A stretch of 15,706 bases of DNA from positions 31,858 through 47,563 of the forward strand of contig NW_003125397.1 of assembly GCF_000003605.2 (NCBI RefSeq), written 5' to 3'. The position numbers and the translations under genes are program-made. The notes beneath the pieces are model-generated. The model was not told the origin of the DNA and ran no database searches. It saw nothing but the letters and a program-made list of their open reading frames with translations. Shown here one piece after another: positions 9,001-15,305 of this stretch. Positions within the stretch are counted from its first letter, which is position 1. Every line of letters begins with the position of its first letter. Origin of the DNA: Saccoglossus kowalevskii. Taxonomy: Eukaryota; Hemichordata; Enteropneusta; Harrimaniidae.

Positions 9001-12000
9001 CATGTATTACGAATTCAGATAATTGCAAATATCATGTTATGTTATTTTCTCAACATGCTGGAGTTCTTTTTAAGCTCTCTTTGATTCTAATTTTATTGAA
9101 TATTTGTTATTTTTGTAAAAAATTCCACTTTTAGCATTATGTTTTATTGTCTCACTCACTGCCTTTTGAGGTATTTGTCATATACAGCACTAATCTTTTG
9201 TACAATAGCCGTTGAGCAACAGGCCATTGGCCTATTTTTAATGAAACAAACATACACGATTGTTTCCTGTACAAATTAAGATTCAGAATAAACAATGGTC
9301 ATGTTCATTGTCAAAAATTAATCCCAATCTTCATCCTAAAATTATAAACACATTTGACAGTCTATTACATATTGTAGATCGTAATGTTGAGCTGCATCGT
9401 CATGGCTACCATCAAATTGGCAATTTTTGAAAAATAATAGTTTCTCATAATGCGTCACTGTAACACACAAAAGCTCTGTGATTTTACATAATAAACCATT
9501 GAACATTTCATGCAATTTATGACCAACTTTCTCAAAAATTACGAGTAGAACTTTACCTTAAGCAAAAACATAAACGGATATATTCCGTGAGAAAACCATA
9601 CACTTAAGGGAATCTGAGTTTGTTTGTTTTGAATCATATCATGACTGCCTTTCTGATTTCATACAAAATAGATAATATTGTCACTTTGTCAATACTATTG
9701 CAGTCAATCTGCTTATTTGTTCAGAACTGCTGTCTGTTTAACAAAAATATTGTCTTTGCCAGCAAAATGTACTTGACAAAGGACCCCACGCCATGGATTT
9801 GACGTCGGAGTTTGATGAAAGACAAGTTCTCTTAGACAACTTACAGTATCTTATGTACACACTAGAAGTAAGTCATAGTAATTTTATTTTATTAGTCCCC
9901 CTTTTAAATGAAGTTCAAAAACAGGGACTTGTAATTCAGTCTCCGTGCATCTGTCTGTCCATCTGTATGGAGTCATATTTAACAACAAGTGACCATCATG
10001 TTTATTGGCCATACTACTTCATCTCAAAGTTGAAATGTACTTTGTTTGTATTATTTATCATATTTTTGTATTGTACATTATAATACATGCCTGTGTTTAT
10101 TTGTAGGAATATCTTTCAAATGTTGTATTAAATATTCATTGTCAAAAAATCAAAATAACTAAGAAAATTAATAAATATAAGAAAAAATGTATATACAGTT
10201 TAATAGGATAACATGAGTGAGTCAGGTTGCAAATAAATTCATGAGTGGCAAGATTTACTCCTGTGATGCATATTAAGACTATGGATGTGAGTAAACTTCA
10301 ACTGACATTGTATATAAAAAATATAAAATACATTGTACTGGTAGGTTAGTCAGTTGGTACATTGTCATGTTTGACTTGTACTTGTCCTCTGTTCGCATTA
10401 AATTGTAAAATTTCTTAATTTCCCACCATGAATACATTGTTAGTAAGAGTGTCATTGGATAACGCTATAACAAATAACCTGGTATATACTAAGATACTGG
10501 TGACAAAGCACTTTACTTTGAATACAAAAATTATATAAATATGAGAAATAGAAATATAAAATTTGTGGCCATATATTAGATTTTTGATGATTTCAGATTA
10601 GTCTATATATTATTGAAACTCAATTACTGACCATACAGAACAAATTTATTCAGAAACAATTTACCAGGGTACATTGACCAGTGATTTGTATATCAATTTG
10701 ATTGCACATGTTACACATGTAGCAATAATGTCCATATGTATTCCATTTGTAATCAGAGAAGAGGCGACAGACTTACAGCTATCTTGCTTTTTGGTTTAAC
10801 ATGTACGAGTATTACTTTATACTAAACTTGAATAAGATTTCCATTAATTGCAATGGGACTGTTTCATTACCAATGACTTGTTATTTGTAAATTTTGTTTC
10901 ATGCTTTTAATATTTCTTGAATATTTGCTGCAATTAGTTTTTAGATGTATAGCGCCAACTAGTGCTGCTTTTGATATTTGCTGCTGTTAGTTTGAGGATG
11001 TATAGCGCCACCCAGTGGTGGTTTTGCAGTGTGGGTGATATTGTGAAAGCATAAACTTTTATTTGAGCATTTGGGGATTATTTTTCAAATGGATAACAGC
11101 TAGGTTAAGAGATTTCACTTCATCACTAAAACTAACAGTCAATAAAAACAATAAATTTGTAGCAGTGAATGGTCATTTACACATGAGAATTTGCTTCCAA
11201 TAGAAATGTGGTGTTCGCATTAATGGGAAAAATACAATGAACAAAAAATCTAACTCATCTTATAAATCACTTTTTTCCTCCACACTTCAGACACATCTCA
11301 GTTGATCGAAATTGGAATAGAATTCTTTATAAATTAAAAATAACCATAATAAAAAAAAACCTCAACTGGAAAATTCTCTGCACCCACAAGATTTTATAGT
11401 TATACATGTTCTTGAACTGTGATTATAGATACTATACATTTTTGCTTACAGTTGGAATCGATAGACATCAAGTTTTCAGATGAAGCAGATGGTAAAATCA
11501 AGGAAGACTGTACACCAGGAAATCCTTTCTCTGTGTTCACATCTCAGGTATTTTCACTATATCTGGCATTGAAAAGTATTTACATGATTTTTTTTTTTCA
11601 TTCTTGAAAACATTAATTGGCCTGCTATGCCTTGCAGATAAAAAAAAAAGAAACAAAATTAAAAGTAATAATTTGATTTATATAACTTAACTAGTTGATA
11701 CTGGTAAATAGTTGAATATCATATTTTAAAAAAACATTTCAATTTCAATTGTCCTTGTCAGTGATTTTGTAGGGATCCTGAGTGAAAATGGAATAGCAAA
11801 AATCAGATTGCCAGTTTATTGAATGGTGGAGAGGTCGGCGTTTAAGAAAAGATAGAATTGTATGTGACTGTAAAGAAAACTTACGCCACAAACACAAAAC
11901 TGCTGTGATAACTGATTTCCATTTACCATTAACATTTTCTTTTTAATACCAAATCACATAATGAATAACTATCGTGAGATGTTTTTCAAGATCCAGCATG

Positions 12001-13508
12001 AAATCATTGTACGATATTCTGTTGTGTCAATGATGTGCCAGTGAATTAATAAAGCTAGTTATGTCACAGCAAATCTTTGTGTGTCATATCGACTTAGAGA
12101 ACACACTGCTCCTGGTGTTGATACAAAAGCTGTGGGTAAGACCCCGTTAAGATGACACTAGGTCATGCTTTATTTTGTGATGTCATCTAGTTGATAGAAA
12201 CTTCTCTATACATTGTATGTGAAGTCAAATCACCTTGGTTTTTCTCCAACTGATCTGATTTGCTTCTCTGCGTTTTAATTTCTTTCATGTTGCTGTTTGA
12301 CATTTCAGCCGTCAGTTGATATTCATCTAACCAATCCGCAACCATCAAGTGGTCACTTCTCTATGACAATACCTATCAGAGATGGGGATACTGTGGACAA
12401 AGTGATAGCAAGAATGGCCAAATTGGACAGAGGGATCAAAGGTAAATGTTACCTAAATATCATTTAATAATGCTCAGAAGTACATCACCTCAGCAGCAAA
12501 AAATCCTATTTATGGCATCAATGTATGTCTAAAAAAATGTTGTGTGTTGTTACAGTTGTTGCCATGGTTGTGTTTGTCCAGCCTGTATTCCACTTCATAG
12601 GCCAAATGCAAGTACGGATTAGTTTTTTGGTACAAAACTGTGCATATTAATTACCTTGTTTGCATATTCATTAATAAAAGTATCTGAGCATTAGTATGTT
12701 TGCCAAGCACCAGGACAATTTCCTGAGGCCACTTTCTACATAGCAGTCTTCCTTACCTTACAAATATGTGCTATTTGGTTTGGGAAGTGTTTAGTATTAA
12801 TGTAGAAAATAAAACCCTCAACCAAAATGCAAAATCCATTTAACTCAAATATGTGGTATTTGGTTTGGGAGACTTGTTCACACGCATGTAATTACCATCC
12901 AAAACAAAACAAAATTGGGAGAGACAGCAGTAATATCAAAGTCTGAAAACGTCTTGCACATAAAGAAGGCTGTAAAAATATATTGTCTTGAATAAGCTTT
13001 ATTCCTGGAAAGTGTTTGTTAATTCCTGCCATCAAACATAGCCTCGATCCTACATCTACACCCCACATTTTCACAAATTTCTGGATATTCAGTCAGTTTT
13101 CAACTAACTTGGTTCAAATTAAATATATAGATACTTTATATACTATGTACTTTGGCAAACAGAATTTAAAGTTGCTGGAGTTCACTACCTTCTCTGAATT
13201 TCAATCTCACTTATTTAATTCATCAACAAATGTCATTACATTTCGAAATAGACATGTTGTCACTTTTGCTTTATTAATCATATAAATTTTGTTTTTTCAC
13301 AGATCCAAAGAAAGCTACTATTCTCAGATACTCTGACCCGGAACTTGGAACCCGTCAAGTTCCACAGTTCGGAAAACCAGATCTTGGAAAAGTTGCGATA
13401 TCCTCGTCCTCCACATTTAGTATTGATGTAGAAAATAAAAAAGTGACCCTCAATGAAAATGCAAAGTCCATTGAACTTGGATCTACACTGAGTTATATTG
13501 TATCATAA
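2876..13508 (+). CDS. LARS1: Cytosolic leucyl-tRNA synthetase, 3' part of gene (seven exons, partial at 5' end)
   Basis: This class I synthetase charges tRNA-Leu with leucine in the cytosol. In human it sits in the multi-synthetase complex and has been reported to signal leucine to mTORC1 through RagD. Joining seven exons (2876-3016, 6564-6671, 6913-7023, 9763-9867, 11452-11547, 12309-12441, 13303-13508) gives one uninterrupted 299-residue frame ending in TAA. It aligns collinearly with the last quarter of human LARS1 as I recall it: SSQYLM and RLRLKN (end of the anticodon-binding domain), [55 protein letters not shown], and a final TLSYIVS where human has a similar hydrophobic end. The catalytic Rossmann fold (HIGH and KMSKS motifs) and editing domain are upstream, outside the window. 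Every intron is GT-AG. The family assignment is firm; the species is not known. Confidence 0.95.
3838..4615. mobile_element. Non-autonomous element with tandem ~157-bp core units (pearl/Helentron-like)
   Basis: One end is a strong hairpin: AGCTCCGCT (3871-3879) pairs with AGCGGAGCT (3893-3901), with an inner CGAC/GTCG stem. The other end carries ACAGCGGAGCTAT (about 4575-4587), an inverted match to the first arm, followed by CAGCCGAGAGGCTG, itself a small hairpin. Between them CTTTGATA-type landmarks recur at 3988, 4145 and 4302, and GACCTCTCTCAGATTTG at 4016, 4173 and 4333, so core units are 157-160 bp; a fourth, degenerate unit lies at about 4447-4560. A terminal hairpin, subterminal inverted repeats and a ~160-bp tandem core match the layout of bivalve pearl elements and Helentron-associated elements. 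No transposase is present. The family name is inferred from architecture. Confidence 0.7.
3871..3901. repeat. Perfect 9-bp stem hairpin at element end
   Basis: AGCTCCGCT and AGCGGAGCT are exact reverse complements separated by 13 bases that contain CGAC-TTT-GTCG, extending the stem past a 2-nt bulge. It is GC-rich in an otherwise AT-rich intron and marks one end of the tandem-core element. Confidence 0.85.
4778..4798 (+). repeat. Homopolymer junction C13-A8
   Basis: Thirteen C residues are followed directly by eight A residues. It is a simple low-complexity tract and a likely site of length polymorphism or assembly error. Confidence 0.9.
4901..5980. mobile_element. 1.08-kb element with long terminal inverted repeats and 4-bp target duplication
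   Basis: The segment 4901 to about 5044 matches the reverse complement of about 5812-5980. Shared blocks in order include TTACAG, CAAGA, TAACTCCC, GCAATT, CTTTGCAACATCC, CACTTTCCTAGACA, AAGTTACAT and ACAGTTAATCAAAA. The right arm has an extra block of about 20-25 bp. The outermost bases are GTTACAG and, on the reverse complement, CTTACAG, flanked on both sides by CCAT (4897-4900 and 5981-5984), a possible 4-bp target-site duplication. The interior (about 5045-5811) has no transposase-like frame; open frames at 4924-5121 (minus) and 5177-5398 (plus) show no domain. It is a non-autonomous DNA transposon; the superfamily cannot be fixed from ends alone. Confidence 0.75.
6564..6671 (+). CDS. LARS1: LARS1 exon: start of C-terminal extension (YPPWQH motif)
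   Basis: The exon is 108 bp (36 codons), phase 0 at both ends, acceptor AATCTAG before 6564 and donor GTAAGT at 6672. It encodes a short linker (KAVIPPT), then [20 protein letters not shown], nearly the same as the KPSH..YVAK.YPPWQH stretch of human LARS1. This segment opens the eukaryote-specific C-terminal extension, which follows the anticodon-binding domain. Confidence 0.96.
6672..6912 (+). other. LARS1: LARS1 intron, 241 bp
   Basis: Donor GTAAGT and acceptor TTATTTCAG. This is the shortest visible intron, and more than half of it is a 77-bp-period duplication (6684-6812). Confidence 0.95.
6684..6812 (+). repeat. 77-bp-period tandem duplication with ACATGACTGATAT motif
   Basis: GTTAGCCAATTAGGGGCA (6684) recurs as GTTGGCCAATCAGGGGCA (6761), and CACATGACTGATAT recurs about 77 bp later, followed by AAAATGA in both. 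About 50 bp of each unit is well conserved; the remainder between the copies is not shared. The first copy contains the palindrome GTCACATGAC (6711-6720), an E-box/M-box form. Confidence 0.8.
6913..7023 (+). CDS. LARS1: LARS1 exon: ELKKYMKK helical segment
   Basis: The exon is 111 bp (37 codons), phase 0 at both ends, acceptor TTATTTCAG before 6913 and donor GTAAAG at 7024. It encodes [12 protein letters not shown], then a charged helix with [18 protein letters not shown], which matches [12 protein letters not shown] in human LARS1. The part of human LARS1 reported to bind RagD lies in or near this stretch; whether that function holds in this animal is unknown. Confidence 0.96.
7220..7387. 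mobile_element. 152-bp MITE with 25-bp inverted ends and 8-bp target duplication
   Basis: The left end (7228-7252) and the reverse complement of the right end (7355-7379) share ATCTGCACTGGCTCGGAAG with only two mismatches over 25 bp (first base and sixth base). Weaker inverted similarity continues inward through GATTGGCTA / GATTAGCTA. The element is flanked by AAGATTCT at 7220-7227 and 7380-7387, a perfect 8-bp direct repeat. An 8-bp duplication is typical of hAT, P and Merlin transposons. The right terminus begins GGGCTAATC, which would suit Merlin better than hAT, but this is a guess. No coding capacity. Confidence 0.88.
8111..9240. mobile_element. Second tandem-core element with CCATAGG hairpin and CTGT-rich tract
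   Basis: It starts with CCATAGG (8119-8125) and CCTATGG (8135-8141), a 7-bp stem, followed by a CTGTCTGT-type tract (8150-8186). The body shares phrases with the element at 3838-4615: GCTTTGATACTTGGTGT, ATGTACCTTG, AGATTTGTTCAT, TCTCTAATTTTGG and ATATTTTTGTCATTTT. The phrase around GATATTGATAGTG (8371) and GATACTTGGTGTG (8533) gives a period of about 162 bp. A second internal duplication starts at TTTGGTGGGAA (8771 and 8911). CAGGCCATTGGCCTA near 9217-9231 is a plausible far end, but that boundary is uncertain. Open frames at 8070-8349 and 8880-9134 are read from repeat sequence. Confidence 0.65.
9763..9867 (+). CDS. LARS1: LARS1 exon: SEFDE segment of C-terminal extension
   Basis: The exon is 105 bp (35 codons), phase 0 at both ends, acceptor CTTTGCCAG before 9763 and donor GTAAGT at 9868. 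It encodes [20 protein letters not shown], then [12 protein letters not shown], matching the human segment with LEKMGP..LDL..EFDE and the following leucine-rich helix. The internal ATG at 9793 is not a start: the exon reads through from 9763 in the same frame. Confidence 0.95.
9894..10080. mobile_element. AGTCCC hairpin plus CTGT tract element, right boundary unknown
   Basis: AGTCCC (9894-9899) pairs with GGGACT (9924-9929), and the flanking TTTT/AAAA lengthens the stem. Then comes a pyrimidine-rich tract (GTGCATCTGTCTGTCCATCT, 9945-9964) and TGGAGTCAT. The same order (hairpin, GTGCATCTGT, TGGAGCCAT) occurs at 15306-15373, so these are two members of one repeat family. No far end could be identified, and the end coordinate is only indicative. 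No convincing coding frame. Confidence 0.5.
10855..10882 (+). repeat. 28-bp segment shared with the hairpin element in the first long intron
   Basis: GGGACTGTTTCATTACCAAT, followed by GACTTGTT, matches 3838-3865 with 26 of 28 bases identical. At 3838 it lies directly outside the AGCTCCGCT hairpin; here no hairpin follows and the sequence goes on as ATTTGTAAATTTTG. Confidence 0.75.
10921..11026 (+). repeat. Two tandem copies of a 53-bp unit containing TATAGCGCCA
   Basis: ATATTTGCTGCAATTAG (10921) and ATATTTGCTGCTGTTAG (10974) begin two head-to-tail copies. Each contains GATGTATAGCGCCA followed by ACTAGTGCTG in the first and CCCAGTGGTG in the second. Read on the minus strand, these resemble the vertebrate CTCF core motif, with the GGCGCTA end exact in both. 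Confidence 0.8.
11452..11547 (+). CDS. LARS1: LARS1 exon: IKEDC motif
   Basis: The exon is 96 bp (32 codons), phase 0 at both ends, acceptor GCTTACAG before 11452 and donor GTATTT at 11548. It encodes [20 protein letters not shown], then [12 protein letters not shown], matching human LARS1 LEHIEVKF..EAEDKIREDC.PG. The donor GTATTT is the weakest of the visible donors, so occasional read-through or skipping would not be surprising. Confidence 0.95.
11548..12308 (+). other. LARS1: LARS1 intron, 761 bp
   Basis: Donor GTATTT and acceptor TTTGACATTTCAG. I see only AT-rich unique sequence with short A and T runs, and no repeat or coding frame. Confidence 0.93.
12309..12441 (+). CDS. LARS1: LARS1 exon: [10 protein letters not shown] motif
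   Basis: The exon is 133 bp, entering in phase 0 and leaving one base into a codon (phase 1), acceptor CATTTCAG before 12309 and donor GTAAAT at 12442. It encodes [20 protein letters not shown] and then [18 protein letters not shown]; the final G joins AT at 13303 to make the Asp codon of RGIKD. It matches VSLVNPQPSNGHFS and the RGIKD stretch of human LARS1. It is the only visible internal exon whose skipping would shift the frame. Confidence 0.96.
12442..13302 (+). other. LARS1: LARS1 last intron, 861 bp, phase 1
   Basis: Donor GTAAAT and acceptor TTTTTTCACAG. It contains a remote relative of the left-edge AT-rich repeat (about 12618-12680) and a 56-bp decayed copy of the terminal exon between 25-bp direct repeats (12761-12870). 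Short open frames at 12892-13074 (minus) and 13016-13285 (plus) resemble nothing known. Confidence 0.94.
12761..12870 (+). pseudogene. LARS1: Fragmentary copy of the LARS1 terminal exon flanked by 25-bp direct repeats
   Basis: 12790-12845 matches 13416-13477 of the terminal exon at 51 of 56 aligned bases, with a single 6-base deletion. Read in the parental frame it gives [17 protein letters not shown] followed by TAA (12841-12843), where the exon has a Glu codon (GAA). Immediately outside are two copies of a 25-bp sequence (CAAATATGTG, then C or G, then TATTTGGTTTGGGA) at 12761-12785 and 12846-12870, differing at one base. They are not present in the terminal exon, so they look like a target duplication made when the exon piece was inserted. 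It is probably non-functional, though a phase-compatible AG lies just upstream. Confidence 0.85.
13303..13508 (+). CDS. LARS1: LARS1 terminal coding exon with stop codon
   Basis: Acceptor TTTTTTCACAG before 13303. AT completes the split Asp codon, then 67 residues and TAA at 13506-13508. It encodes [27 protein letters not shown], then [20 protein letters not shown] and TLSYIVS. Human LARS1 ends the same way, with DDPLLG.R.VP, a beta-rich segment (FNVDL..KKIHLTENG) and a short hydrophobic end. This forms the small C-terminal beta domain. The 3' part of this exon has a decayed copy in the preceding intron. Confidence 0.96.
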
Positions 13509-13735
13509 AACTGCGTGTGCAGCTAGCTGCTTCATTAATTGTACTTGTTTATATTCAACTGGAAATTGAATAATTTGCAATAAGAAGTGATGCTTTTAAA
13601 TCTTCTGAAGATTGTTCACGATCTCATGCACAAGTGATCACTGTATACACACGTATTTTCAAAAACATTTCAGTAACAAACCCCTCCGTCTTCATCTGAA
13701 TTAAATCATCAAATAAAATGGTGTGTCATACACAT
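13509..13735 (+). other. LARS1: LARS1 3' untranslated region (end estimated)
   Basis: This runs from the stop codon to the expected cleavage region after the first canonical AATAAA. It is AT-rich with no conserved structure seen. The true end is not visible without transcript data. Confidence 0.6.
13712..13717 (+). terminator. LARS1: Poly(A) signal AATAAA
   Basis: First AATAAA after the LARS1 stop, 204 bases downstream, followed at once by a short GT-rich stretch (GGTGTGTC, 13720-13727). Cleavage would be expected about 10-30 bases downstream. Other AATAAA hexamers lie at 14728 and 15246, but they are much farther away. Confidence 0.7.
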
Positions 13736-14985
13736 AAGTATTATCAGACTCCGCTCAAAATGAAAATACAAACAAAATAACTGTAAACAGTTTAATTTTT
13801 CATCTCTGTCAATTTTTGTGATAACTGAACGATATTTCTAGGAACCAAAATTTAAATAATCGGTTGAGTTGCAAAAATTCATGAATTTGTTCTTTGCAAA
13901 AAAATGTAGTTTTGAGTATATTTACAATCTTGTGAATACAGTCAACAAGAATGCTATGCATATGAATTAGGCACAACTCCTATTTATTCAGAATTGTGTA
14001 CAATGTATGTAATTTTCTATTATATTATTGTTTGGAAATACTTTTCATCACTTTTGTAATTCTTCTCGGCAACCCATGGTGGTGTGTTCCGCTCACACCA
14101 TGCCATAGGCTGTCACCATTAGATACTGGATCCTAGATTGCGAGCTCTATATTATTTGTTGTGTTGTCAATAATTTACATTTGCGTACAATTATACGAGA
14201 GCAACTGAGTGATCTGAGAAAGGCACTGTTCTATCCATGATCGACCTTCTCTCTATCTAAACAATTTTAAATTGACGTAGAGTAAATTTAACTGCACAGT
14301 TTGGTGATGTCAATGAGTACGTTTTATGCAAATGAGTCTTAAATGAAAATGCTGTTCTTAATTGATATTCAGTTCAACGGTTAAAAATACAGTTTTCAGA
14401 CCATTAAAGTGGTTGAAATCTATGTATTTCGAGACGATATCATCCAAAATTAGCCCATGTAGCCATTGACGTACTGATCTGTAATTGACATTGAACCATT
14501 CATATAACAAAATTCAAGATAGCAACCTTCACACTTTGTCTAATCAACAATATTATAATACTTTTAATTTCTTTGATGAAATGACATCATTTTAATCAAT
14601 ATCTACTATCCGATTTACACCTTTATGATTAAACAGTTTCAAGAAAGTTTCATAACTGAGTCTGAAAATCATTTCATTTCTTTTTTTATGAATCATTGTA
14701 AACAGTCATCAATGCATATATGCCCATAATAAATTTCCTGCACGAAAATTCTACAGTTTATGAATTATCATTTTCATGTGACACCATTGTCACTTTCTAC
14801 AGCTGAGTCTAAGATGCTTCACATATTGTGCTCCTACACATTCCCATTCTTTTGCCACCAATGCCATCTCGGTCAATCAAAACACTATTTGCAGAGTTGA
14901 CCGTTGCTGGAGAGGTTTAGTGTCAAAATCCTTTCCTGTGTGAGTGAAGTTTGTTGTTGGCTTCATTTACATGTTGAAGTGGTTA
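13736..14985. other. Intergenic DNA downstream of LARS1
   Basis: AT-rich sequence with no coding frame matching a known family and no RNA gene. A short imperfect inverted repeat (GGTGTG / CACACC, about 14082-14100) and an isolated AATAAA at 14728 are the only landmarks. Confidence 0.6.
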
Positions 14986-15147
14986 TTAAAGCGGGTAAGT
15001 CGTCACCCGCGCATGCGTCAGATGGCCATAGCGTGTCACTGTTTATAAACAAGCGTCTACCCATGAGCCTTTGCGTTTTTAGCATGTGTTATCATCGCTT
15101 GGGGCTCAATTGCCGCACGTATGCAGGTGACGACCCTCTCGCTTTAA
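14986..15147. mobile_element. 154-bp MITE flanked by TTAA
   Basis: TTAA at 14986-14989 and 15144-15147 flank a segment whose left end AGCGGGTAAGTCGTCACC and right end (reverse complement) AGCGAGAGGGTCGTCACC agree at 14 of 18 positions, with GTCGTCACC exact. TTAA duplications are typical of piggyBac and Kolobok transposons. The inside is clearly GC-richer than the surroundings and contains GCGCATGCG. There is no room for a transposase; the plus-strand frame 14904-15152 runs through it by chance. Confidence 0.75.
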
Positions 15148-15305
15148 AGTAGCATTGTCAAAACTACGCTCATGCACGTTCTTTTGTTTTCTGGTTGACC
15201 TTTACTAATATTGCACTGTGTGTGCTATGCAGTTCATTTGAACTCAATAAACATACTCTAAAATGATTTAACTTCACTATTTTAACATTTGAGGCTTTCA
15301 GTCCT

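Larger units (their letters stand above)
7024..9762 (+). other. LARS1: LARS1 intron, 2,739 bp
   Basis: Donor GTAAAG and acceptor TCTTTGCCAG. It contains a 152-bp MITE (7228-7379) and a second 160-bp-core element (about 8111-9240). I see nothing recognisable in 7390-8105 or 9245-9755. Confidence 0.92.
9868..11451 (+). other. LARS1: LARS1 intron, 1,584 bp
   Basis: Donor GTAAGT and acceptor TTTGCTTACAG. It contains a hairpin/CTGT element near its start, a short segment shared with the first long intron (10855-10882) and a 53-bp duplication (10921-11026). Apart from these, 10080-10850 and 11030-11440 show only AT-rich unique sequence. Confidence 0.93.

Noticed and set aside
9793-9867. ATG at 9793 as an independent start codon
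   Set aside because: The codons before it back to the acceptor at 9762 continue the LARS1 alignment ([10 protein letters not shown]), so the Met is internal.
13016-13285. Open frame of 89 codons in the last intron
   Set aside because: It ends before the true acceptor at 13302, is in no way similar to LARS1 and crosses ordinary intron sequence.
15010-15030. GC-rich patch with GCGCATGCG as a promoter of a downstream gene
   Set aside because: No coding exon follows within the window, and the patch lies wholly inside a TTAA-flanked MITE, which explains its composition.
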